Below are positions 49,590-57,600 of a DNA stretch of 64,000 nucleotides, one piece after another; within the stretch, counting starts at the first letter, position 1; each line of letters starts with the position of its first letter. This DNA is from Seohaeicola_A nanhaiensis (lineage in GTDB: Bacteria > Pseudomonadota > Alphaproteobacteria > Rhodobacterales > Rhodobacteraceae), in assembly GCF_042654245.1 (NCBI RefSeq), contig NZ_JBHSGI010000026.1, positions 58,716-122,715 of the forward strand. The letters are read 5' to 3'. The position numbers and the translations under genes were made by a program. Under the pieces are notes generated by a model. The model saw only the letters and a list, made by a program, of their open reading frames with translations. It was not told the origin of the DNA and searched no databases.

Positions 49590-49604
49590 GGGAGAGTGGC
49601 TCCC
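49590..49604 (+). promoter_or_regulatory. shared leader hairpin, copy 3 (GGGAGAGTGGCTCCC)
   Basis: Identical to copy 2 over all 15 bases; 21 bases before the ATG at 49626. Purine tract GAGGAAGAGGG at 49550 upstream, TGCGCC and TGGAGAC downstream. Confidence 0.65.
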
Positions 49605-49625
49605 TGCGCCGTTGGAGACATTGCC

Positions 49626-50144
49626 ATGTTTGATCTTCCCCTGCCGTTCCAACCGAGCCTGCGCCTGATGGGTCCTGTCGCAAATGGCCCAACTGTAGCT
49701 TCTGATCCCCGCCTGCCTTTCGCGCTGACGCGGATGCACCGGACACCTGCAGCCCTGATGTCGGGCACCGCTGCCCCCGTAGTCGTTGAGCGTTTTGCGA
49801 CGCTGGCCGATGCCATGCAGGGCGCGTGTGAACTTGCGGAGGACTACGGCCTCGATCCAGCGCCGCAGCTTCTGGCCATCCTTGATTGCGACCAGCGCCT
49901 GGTTCTTGCCGGGGCCGCCAGTCATGGCGCTGTGGCTTGGTGCCACCCTGTCGCCAATGCTCTTGAGGCGCGGGCCGTCGTGACCGAGGCGGTTCAACTT
50001 CGCGCCCAGGCTGGCCGTGCCACTGACTGGCACGAGCCTGAATTGGCGCAGCGGCTGCGTCACCGTGCTGATCTGCTGGATGCGCGTCTGGTCGATCCGC
50101 TCTGGCGCGCCTTTGCCGCCCGCGCGCTGCAGATCGCGGCGTGA
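49626..50144 (+). CDS. conserved plasmid protein of unknown function
   Basis: A 172-residue soluble protein, no family recognised. The N-terminus is Pro-rich (MFDLPLPFQPSLRLMGPVAN); the rest is Ala-rich and helical (QLLAILDCDQRLVLAGAASH, LAQRLRHRADLLDARLVDPL). It is translated from ATG 49626 behind the shared hairpin leader. It is probably co-regulated with the DUF932 and ParB-like genes. Confidence 0.7.
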   Translation: MFDLPLPFQPSLRLMGPVANGPTVASDPRLPFALTRMHRTPAALMSGTAAPVVVERFATLADAMQGACELAEDYGLDPAPQLLAILDCDQRLVLAGAASHGAVAWCHPVANALEARAVVTEAVQLRAQAGRATDWHEPELAQRLRHRADLLDARLVDPLWRAFAARALQIAA

Positions 50145-50247
50145 CGCCCGAGAGACAGAGGAGGGATGGGAGGGGTTTGAGCCTTCGGGGGGCAGAAGAG
50201 TGCGCCAGCCGGGGGGTCTGACCTGTCCTCACCGAACGGAGTTATCC

Positions 50248-50739
50248 ATGACCCAGACTGAACCCACTCTGGCCGCCCCGCTGCGGCCTTCCACCGTCGA
50301 TTTCGGGGCGATCCGTGCCGCGCATGCCGAACGCACCGCCCGCATCGACGCCCTGCGCCCAGGCAATAAAGACCGTCTCTTCGATGGTCTTTTGGCCGCC
50401 GGTATCACCCATGTCACCGTGACCTTCGACGGTGCTGGTGACAGCGGCCAGATCGAAAGTATCGGCGCTTGGGCGGGCGAGACGGCTGTCGATTTTCCCC
50501 CAACCGAAATCCCCTATGCGGCGCTGACCTGGGATGACCCCGAGGTCGAGATGCGGCAGCTCTCGCTGGAGGATGTCGTCGAGCAGCTCACCTACGACTT
50601 CCTCTCCGACACCCACGGCGGTTGGGAAAACAACGACGGCGCTTGGGGCGAGTTCTGCTTCGACGCCGCGGCCCGTTGCATCCATCTCGAGTTCAACGAG
50701 CGGTACACCTCGTCCGAACTCTACACGCATGATTTCTGA
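50248..50739 (+). CDS. DUF6878-like protein
   Basis: A 163-residue acidic protein: GITHVTVTFDGAGDSGQIES and VEQLTYDFLSDTHGGWENND-GAWGEF, which fit the DUF6878 family found on plasmids and ICEs. No enzymatic motif is evident. The 103-base leader contains a purine-rich tract (50150-50175). ATG is preceded by CGGAG. It is followed after 10 bases by the next unknown gene. Confidence 0.7.
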   Translation: MTQTEPTLAAPLRPSTVDFGAIRAAHAERTARIDALRPGNKDRLFDGLLAAGITHVTVTFDGAGDSGQIESIGAWAGETAVDFPPTEIPYAALTWDDPEVEMRQLSLEDVVEQLTYDFLSDTHGGWENNDGAWGEFCFDAAARCIHLEFNERYTSSELYTHDF

Positions 50740-50749
50740 GGGGGTGGCA

Positions 50750-51127
50750 ATGGCACATCCCTATCACCACGCCCTGTCCTCGGTGAAGAAATGGGGCGGC
50801 ACGGTCGACGATTTCATGGCGGTACATGCCTGGTTCGACGCCTCGAAATCGATAACTGCGGACTTTCGGCACCGGGCGCTCCGCCACCATGCCGAGGGCA
50901 TCTTCATGGCCGAGACGATCTTCGGTTCGACCCTCACGCTCTCGACCGGGCGCATCATCCCGACCCGCTGGGTTGGCGAGCAGCATGTCAAGGAAGACCT
51001 CGGCTTCATCCCGAGCTTTGCCGACTGGGTGAAGGCCATCCGGCCCGAGCCCTGGATGGGCCGATCCGAGCGGATTGAAGCGCTGGTCGATCCGCATCTC
51101 GCCTCGCCCGTGGTCGAGGTCAGCTGA
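50750..51127 (+). CDS. DUF6915-like protein
   Basis: A 125-residue protein starting MAHPYHHALSSVKKWGGTVD and containing HAWFDASKSITADFRHRALR-HHAEGIFMAE, the pattern of the DUF6915 family. His-rich, no membrane segments. ATG follows GGGGGTGGCA. It is tightly linked to both neighbours (10-base gap before, 1 after). Confidence 0.7.
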   Translation: MAHPYHHALSSVKKWGGTVDDFMAVHAWFDASKSITADFRHRALRHHAEGIFMAETIFGSTLTLSTGRIIPTRWVGEQHVKEDLGFIPSFADWVKAIRPEPWMGRSERIEALVDPHLASPVVEVS

Positions 51128-51128
51128 C

Positions 51129-51326
51129 ATGATCGATCCGGCTTATCAGCGCCTCGGTCTGCCGCCGACGGCATCGCCCCAGACAGTTCTGCGCGCGGCG
51201 GTCCGGGCGTTGCACCCCGACACGCGCGCCGTGCGCAGCTTCCGGACGGCGCGCAAGCGCTTCTACCGGCAGATGCTCTGCGCGCATGCCGCACGGCAGG
51301 CATCGGGTGACAATCCGACCGGCTGA
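51129..51326 (+). CDS. tiny J-domain-like protein
   Basis: A 65-residue protein: AYQRLGLPPTASPQTVLRAA then VRALHPDTRAVRSFRTARKR. It has the helix I-II pattern and the HPD tripeptide that J-domains use to stimulate DnaK, followed by a basic helix. No glycine-rich or substrate domain. It could target DnaK to a plasmid process, but a fortuitous HPD cannot be excluded. Confidence 0.6.
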   Translation: MIDPAYQRLGLPPTASPQTVLRAAVRALHPDTRAVRSFRTARKRFYRQMLCAHAARQASGDNPTG

Positions 51327-51401
51327 TCGCTTCCAACCAACCCTTCATCCCAATCCAGCGCCCGGCCACTTGACCGGGTTTCTCAATCTCAGGAGGTTCC
51401 C

Positions 51402-51821
51402 ATGGCGGATTACTTCACCCATTTCTCATGCCTGATCGACGTCGGCAGCCCCAAAAAAGCCGCCTGCGCACTCGCGCTGTTTCATGACCTGCGTGCCGCG
51501 GATCAGGACGCCGATGATCCGGAGGTCTCGGGTTTCACCCTCGTGCATCAGGACGCGCCCGAGGGCAGCACCCTCTGGATCCATGACGACGAGCACGGCG
51601 ATGTCGAGGCGGTCATCCGCTTCGTGCTGCGCCTTGCGGAAGAGCTCGATCTCACCGGCATCTGGGGGTTTCAGTACGGTCTGACCTGTTCCCGCCCGCG
51701 CCTCGACGCCTTCGGCGGCGGCGCGCATGTCATCGACCTCGGCGCGCGGAAATCCGTCGGCTGGACGAGCAGCCAGGAATGGCTGGCCGCCGCGCTAAAC
51801 GGGGAGGACGTCGATGCCTGA
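51402..51821 (+). CDS. conserved plasmid protein of unknown function
   Basis: A 139-residue acidic protein (MADYFTHFSCLIDVGSPKKA; WIHDDEHGDVEAVIRFVLRL; LDLTGIWGFQYGLTCSRPRL-DAFGGGAHVIDL). No family name recognised. AGGAGG lies 7 bases before the ATG. It overlaps the next gene by 8 bases, implying coupled translation. Confidence 0.7.
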   Translation: MADYFTHFSCLIDVGSPKKAACALALFHDLRAADQDADDPEVSGFTLVHQDAPEGSTLWIHDDEHGDVEAVIRFVLRLAEELDLTGIWGFQYGLTCSRPRLDAFGGGAHVIDLGARKSVGWTSSQEWLAAALNGEDVDA

Positions 51822-52458
51822 AGTCATCTGCACAACAGTCTACCAGTTCCCTGAACTCTCCGACGTCGCCAAGGAAAAGGCGCGCAGCTGGTATCGTGAG
51901 CTTGGGCCCCATGATGATTGGTGGGACGCGGTCTACGAGGATTTCGAGAGGATCTGCGAGATCCTCGGCGTCCGGCTCAAAACAATCCCCGTCCGCCTGA
52001 TGGGCGGCGGGACACGCACCAAGCCCTGCATCTGGTTTTCAGGGTTCTGGAGCCAAGGGGATGGGGCCTGTTTTGAAGCATACCTCAGCCACACCAAGGG
52101 CGCGGCCGCGCGCATCCGGGACTATGCGCCCCAGGATGCGACGCTGCATGGCATTGCCGACCGGCTGCAGGCCATCCAGCGGCGCAACTTCTACCAGCTC
52201 GCTGCCGAGGTCAGCCACCGCGGTCGCTACTACCACGAATACACCATGTCCGTGGACGTCACCCGCGACAGCCCGACCTGGCAGCCGCCGACCGAGGACG
52301 CCGAGGAGACCGTGACCGAGGCGCTCCGCGATCTGGCCCGCTGGCTCTACCGCCAGCTTGAGGCCGAATACGACCACCTCTCCTCGGACGAGGCCATCGA
52401 GGAAGGGATCATCGTCAACGAGTACACCTTCACCGAAGCCGGGCGCAGGTTCGGGTGA
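51814..52458 (+). CDS. conserved plasmid protein, sometimes described as stability-system antitoxin
   Basis: A 214-residue protein: VYQFPELSDVAKEKARSWYR, DDWWDAVYEDFERICEILGV, IWFSGFWSQGDGACFEAYLS and a C-terminal helical part (LARWLYRQLEAEYDHLSSDE). Similar proteins are often labelled antitoxin of a toxin-antitoxin stability system, but I see no DNA-binding or toxin-binding signature. It overlaps the previous gene. Confidence 0.6.
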   Translation: MPEVICTTVYQFPELSDVAKEKARSWYRELGPHDDWWDAVYEDFERICEILGVRLKTIPVRLMGGGTRTKPCIWFSGFWSQGDGACFEAYLSHTKGAAARIRDYAPQDATLHGIADRLQAIQRRNFYQLAAEVSHRGRYYHEYTMSVDVTRDSPTWQPPTEDAEETVTEALRDLARWLYRQLEAEYDHLSSDEAIEEGIIVNEYTFTEAGRRFG

Positions 52459-52528
52459 GAGCGCGGGCAGTTCATTTGATCTTTACAATGAGGCCATATG
52501 ATCTATATTCAGGCCAATGGAGGACGCC

Positions 52529-52918
52529 ATGTACGTTGCTGAGAAAATCCGAGAACCCGCACAGATCAACGCCGTCGCGTTGAAGGCCTATGCGCGCGTG
52601 GTCGATGCTTGGGGCCTTAACCTGAACGAAGCGGCTGGCCTTGCCGATATGACGGTGAGCACGTGGAAGCGTGCCAAGAAGCCGGATTTCGCGGGGGAAC
52701 TGACCAAGGATCAACTGCTGCGGCTCAGTGCGGTGATCGGCATCTACAAATCGCTCGAACTCTATTTCTCCGAGCCGCTCGCGCGAAGCTGGTTCACCCG
52801 GCCGAACACGGGGCCGCTCTTTGGGGGCAGCCGTCCGGTTGACACGGCGATCGACGGCGGCTTGCCGCAAATTCTCGCGGTTCGGACCTATCTGGATGCG
52901 CTGCGTGGTGGGGCATGA
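52529..52918 (+). CDS. Xre/MbcA/ParS-type antitoxin (DUF2384), module 2
   Basis: A 129-residue antitoxin: helix-turn-helix LNLNEAAGLADMTVSTWKRA and toxin-binding region QLLRLSAVIGIYKSLELYFS, FTRPNTGPLFGGSRPVDTAI. ATG 52529 has GGAGGA upstream at 6 bases. It overlaps the RES gene by 4 bases. It is diverged from the module 1 antitoxin. Confidence 0.87.
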   Translation: MYVAEKIREPAQINAVALKAYARVVDAWGLNLNEAAGLADMTVSTWKRAKKPDFAGELTKDQLLRLSAVIGIYKSLELYFSEPLARSWFTRPNTGPLFGGSRPVDTAIDGGLPQILAVRTYLDALRGGA

Positions 52919-53616
52919 AGCAGACCGAGATTTCCGATCGCGGTCTCGTTCGTCTTCTGCCCGCCACCTACCACAAGCCGCCATCCCTGCGCGGTCTCGT
53001 CGATACCGATGACGAGATGGAGATCCTCGCAGAGATCGAGGGCCTGTCCAGCGGCCGCCTTCTGGCCGAACGTGGCCGCAATCCCCATCTGGACCCGCGC
53101 GAGCTTGCCTGGCAGCGCCGGAGCCGAGATCTGCGCATTTACGGCGACAGTCATGTCAACGCCGCCTTCACCTATACCCGCGCCGGCGGGAACCGCTTCA
53201 ACACCGAAGATCGTGGCGCCTGGTACTGCGCGTGGGAGGTGATGGTTTCTGTCAGCGAAGTGGCCTGGCACCGCACCCGTGAACTCGGCTTTACCGGCAG
53301 CTTCCATGACAGCGCTCGCTATGTGGAATTGTTGGCGGATTTCATCGGGATCTTCGATGATCTGACCGATGAGCCGGAACACCCAGCGCTGCATCCCGAT
53401 CCGGCTGTCGGATATCCCGAGGGCCAAAGCCTGGCCCAACATCTTCGCCGGGCTGGATCGCGGGGCCTGATCTACCCCTCAGTTCGGGCTCCCGCGCCGG
53501 GCGGGAATTGCCTCGTCTGCTTCGAGCCCCACGCCATCCAGAACGTCCGGCCGGGCGCGTCTTGGGATCTTGTTTGGGATGGGACCCCGCACTACTCGAT
53601 CACGGCTGTCGGCTGA
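52915..53616 (+). CDS. RES-domain toxin, module 2
   Basis: A 233-residue RES protein, longer than the module 1 toxin. It has an N-terminal extension and RES elements GGNRFNTEDRGAWYCAWEVM-VSVSEVAWH and SRGLIYPSVRAPAPGGNCLV. It probably degrades NAD+ when free. Coupled to its antitoxin by ATGA. Confidence 0.87.
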   Translation: MKQTEISDRGLVRLLPATYHKPPSLRGLVDTDDEMEILAEIEGLSSGRLLAERGRNPHLDPRELAWQRRSRDLRIYGDSHVNAAFTYTRAGGNRFNTEDRGAWYCAWEVMVSVSEVAWHRTRELGFTGSFHDSARYVELLADFIGIFDDLTDEPEHPALHPDPAVGYPEGQSLAQHLRRAGSRGLIYPSVRAPAPGGNCLVCFEPHAIQNVRPGASWDLVWDGTPHYSITAVG

Positions 53617-53653
53617 CGAATTGCAGCGCATGTGCCCTTGGAGGTCCGAAGAA

Positions 53654-53830
53654 ATGAAATCAGCAAACGGCAACAGCCCCGACGTCACGAACTTGAAGCC
53701 ATGTGACCATCAGGCGTTCTTCGAGGCATTGGATTCTCCACCCTTACTGACAGAAGCGCTACGGGCAGCATTTCGCCGGACGAAGGAGAAGTCATTCCGG
53801 CGAAACGGATGGCTTCCAACCATGGACTGA
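53654..53830 (+). pseudogene. possible TacA/DUF1778 antitoxin remnant
   Basis: A 58-residue frame with GGAGG 9 bases upstream. The part CDHQAFFEALDSPPLLTEAL then RAAFRRTKEK resembles the C-terminal half of TacA-type antitoxins (FxxALxxPPxPxxxLR). The DNA-binding N-terminus is missing and no GNAT toxin follows, so it is likely a fragment. Confidence 0.35.
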
Positions 53831-54196
53831 GTCCACCGGTCCTCAGGGGTTCCCATAGACGCGCTGAGGACGGCGACGTCTCTGCCCCAAGAGACCACTA
53901 TAGTTTTCTTCGATGAGGTTGCTTTTCCAGCGTTATGGACGCTCCAATATCACCATTTCCAAAGAATTGATGGACTAGCCCCACGTGAAGGGTGATCTGA
54001 AGACGCTGGGTCGAAAGACGGCAACGACTTGCAGCGGTTGCCGAAGGTCTCAGCGGTGTACGTCCCGGTCTGCCGCCGCGACCAGACCTTGGTCCTTCGG
54101 ACAGGAGCTTGACCGAGGCTGATGTCCCAAAGGGCAAATCTGCCAATCTATAGGCTGGCAACTACGCTCGGTTTGCCAAGCCACGGTATGGCAGAA
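53831..54196. other. gene-free interval
   Basis: About 370 bases with no convincing coding frame on either strand; the right end has a TGGCAA/TTGCCA pair (54157-54180). I see nothing else in it. Confidence 0.4.
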
Positions 54197-54214
54197 GCTC
54201 CGGAAGGCCGGAGC
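54197..54214 (-). terminator. hairpin GCTCCGG/CCGGAGC
   Basis: Perfect 7-base stem with loop AAGG, 15 bases past the stop of the frameshifted minus-strand gene. Confidence 0.5.
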
Positions 54215-54229
54215 CAGCCGGTGCCGTGC

Positions 54230-54524
54230 TCACTTGTTCCCGTCGATCCACTTCGACATCAGCCCCTTGTCGCGGAAACACTCATCCGGGACGGCGCGGC
54301 GTTTGATCCGGGCGAGGCGCTCGGCGAAGGCGACCTGTTTGGACGAGGGCAGGCTGTCCAGCGCTGTCGCGGGTGTGAGCTTGGCTTGTGCGTCGATCCA
54401 CGCGCTGAGCGACCGGCGGTCCTGCTGAACTTCCCAAGGCAGGAGGGTCTGGTTGCGCAGGGCGAGCGCGCGCATAGGCGATCTGCTTGGGCGTCGCGGG
54501 CAGGGCGTAAGTGGTGCTTTCCAT
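54230..54524 (-). pseudogene. conserved plasmid protein with a frameshift
   Basis: From ATG 54524 the frame reads MESTTYALPATPKQIAYARA, then continues only in another frame as LALRNQTLLPWEVQQDRRSL ... SSKQVAFAERLARIKRRAVP and DECFRDKGLMSKWIDGNK. Together they form one about 98-residue protein of a type seen next to strawberry-notch genes. The break falls in a GCGCGCGC run near 54470, consistent with loss of one GC unit. Either the gene is dead or the assembly has an error there. Confidence 0.6.
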
Positions 54525-54630
54525 CGGGGATCTCCCTTCTTAGCTTGGTTTCAAGATAGAACATAACAAGAACAAAAGCAAGCCACCTGCGGAAATCATG
54601 GGGTTTGAGAGGAAGAGGAGGGCCGGGGAA

Positions 54631-54674
54631 GGTCAGGCCTGAGGGTGCCCGAAAGAGGGTGTCCGGGCCTGACC
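54631..54674 (+). promoter_or_regulatory. leader hairpin of the strawberry-notch gene
   Basis: Perfect 9-base arms GGTCAGGCC and GGCCTGACC enclose 26 bases; a purine tract (54607-54628, including GAGGAAGAGG) precedes and CGGAG plus ATG 54700 follow. Same order of elements as the three GGGAG hairpin leaders. Confidence 0.55.
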
Positions 54675-54699
54675 CTGTTCCTCATTCCGGAGTTTCCCG

Positions 54700-57600
54700 A
54701 TGACCCATCTCGCCCATTTTGCGACCGAGCGCGCACTTGCGCCTGTTGTCCCCCTCCCGTCCCTCGATACGGCCGCTGCGATCTTGAGCGTGGCCAAAGC
54801 GCTGCAGACTGATCTGGCGCAAGGTTTCCAGATCGACGCGCTGCGTCTGCGGCTCGAGATGGAGCGCGCCTTTGGCAGCTCCGATGCGACCGGCGCCTGG
54901 GACTGGAAGCTGGCCTATGAAGCGGGCGAGGCAGCGCTGGTCTTGTTCCTGCGGAAGTTTGGCCGCGCGCTGTTGGCGCGGGCGGGCTCGCCTGCGGCAC
55001 TCCTGCCCATCCTCGCCAAGGTGGCGGGCCTTTTGCCCACGCACACCCGGCGGTCCGAAGAGATGGAGCGGTTCCAGCAGTTCTCGACGCCGCTTCCCAT
55101 GGGGCTGGCGGCACTGGCTGCGGCGCAGATCACCGCGCATGATCTGGTGCTGGAGCCATCGGCTGGGACGGGCCTTCTGGCGGTCCTCGCGGAAATCGCG
55201 GGCGGCAGCCTCGCGCTGAACGAGCTTGCCGACACCCGCGCTGATCTCCTCCGCCGCCTGTTTCCGGGCCGGCCTGTCACGGGCTTTGACGCAGCCCAGA
55301 TCGACGATCATCTGGACGCAGGGTTGCGCCCGAGCGTGATCCTGATGAACCCGCCATTCTCGGCTGTGGCCAATGTCGATGGTCGGACGACCGAGGCGAC
55401 AGCGCGGCATCTGCGCTCTGCGCTCGCGCGCCTGGTCCCCGGCGGACGGCTGGTCGCCATCACCGGTGCCAGTTTCGCGCCCGATGCGCCCGCCTGGGCT
55501 GAGACCTTCGGTCGCCTGACCGAGACCGCGCATCTGGTCTTTACGGGTGCCGTGTCAGGTGCCGCGTTTGCCAAGCACGGCACCAGCTTTGAGACGCGGA
55601 TTTCGGTCTTCGACAAATGCCGCGGTGGCGAGGCGGGCGGCATCACAGCCGATCTGGCGCGCCCGATTTCGCCTGATGTCGCCAGCCTGCTGTCGCTGAT
55701 CACTACCCATGTCCCCCCGCGCCTCGAACTGGCGCAGGTCGCACCAGCCGGGCAGGGCCCCACTTCCCCCTTCCCGGGAAATCCTGCCCGCACCACGCGC
55801 GCAGCCATCAGCACATCGCGCGCCAGGCCAGCAACACCCGCCACCAACACCGCTCCGCAGATCGAGGCCGCAGACCTCGCCTATACCCTGCGCGATGCAA
55901 CCGAGGACGGGGCCAGCGCGCGCCTGTCAGATGCCATTTATGAGACCTTCCGCCTGCAGGCGATCGACATCCCCGGCGCAGCTCCGCATCCGACGAAGCT
56001 GGTGCAATCCGCTGCCATGGCCTCGGTTGCACCCCCGAAACCCAGCTATCGCCCCAAGCTGCCTGCGGCCGTCCTGCGCCATGGTTTGCTCTCCGAGGCG
56101 CAACTCGAGACCGTGATCTACGCGGGCGAGGCGCATGGCGCGTATCTCGCGGGGTCTTGGACTGTCGATGAAACCGGCGACATGGTCTCGGCCGCACCGG
56201 CGGATGCCGCTGACGCCGTCCGCTTCCGCCGCGGCTTCTTCCTTGGCGACGGCACCGGGGCGGGCAAGGGCCGCCAGTCGGCCGGGATTGTGCTCGACAA
56301 CTGGGCTCAGGGTCGGCGCAAGGCGCTCTGGATCTCGAAGAGCGACAAGCTGCTGGAGGATGCGCAGCGCGACTGGTCCGCACTCGGGCAGGAACGCCTA
56401 CTGGTCACGCCGCTGTCGCGTTTTGCACAAGGCCGCGACATCCCGCTGACCGAAGGCATCCTCTTCACCACCTATGCCACGTTGCGATCGGAAGAACGCG
56501 GCGCCAGGAAATCCCGCGTCGATCAGATCGTCGACTGGCTGGGGGCCGACTTCGACGGGGTGATCTTGTTTGACGAAAGCCATGCCATGGCCAACGCCGC
56601 CGGATCAAAGGGCGAGCGCGGCGATGTCACGGCCTCGCAGCAGGGCAGGGCGGGCCTGCGCCTGCAGCACAGGTTGCCCAATGCCCGCGTGGTCTATGTT
56701 TCGGCCACCGGGGCGACCTCGGTGCACAACCTCGCCTATGCGCAGCGCCTCGGGCTTTGGGGCGGGGAGGACTTTCCGTTCGCCACCCGGGCGGAGTTCG
56801 TCGAGGCGATTGAGGCGGGCGGTGTCGCCGCGATGGAAGTCCTCGCCCGCGACCTGCGGTCGCTTGGCCTCTACACCGCCCGGTCGCTTTCTTACGACGG
56901 CGTCGAGTACGAGATGCTGGAACATGCGCTGACCCCCGAGCAGCGCGGCATCTATGATGCCTATGCCGGGGCCTTCGCCATCATCCACAACAACCTCGCC
57001 GCCGCGATGGAGGCCGCGAACATCACTGGCGAATCCGGCGGCACGCTGAACCGCCAGGCCAAATCCGCTGCGCGCTCGGCGTTCGAGTCCGCCAAGCAGC
57101 GCTTCTTCGGCCATCTGCTCACCTCGATGAAAACCCCCACCCTGATCGCCGCCATCGACGCTGATCTCATCGCAGGCCATGCGGCTGTCATCCAGATCGT
57201 CTCGACAGGTGAGGCGCTGATGGAGCGCCGCCTGTCGGACATCCCCACGGACGAGTGGAACGATGTGCGGGTGGATATCACGCCAAGAGAGGCTTGCCTG
57301 GACTACCTCGCCCATTCCTTCCCGGTGCAGCTCTATGAGCCCTTCACTGACAGCGAAGGCAACCTCTCCTCGCGTCCGGTCACGCGCGATGGCCAGCCGG
57401 TCGAATGCCGCGAGGCGGTGCGCCGCCGCGATGCGCTGATCGAGCATCTGGCAAGCCTGCCGCCTGTGCCCGGGGCGCTCGACCAGATCATCCAGCGCTT
57501 CGGCACCGATCTCGTGGCGGAAGTGACGGGCCGCTCGCGCCGCATTGTGCGCAAGGGCGAAGGGCATGCCGCGCGGCTTGTCGTCGAAAGCCGGGCGGGG

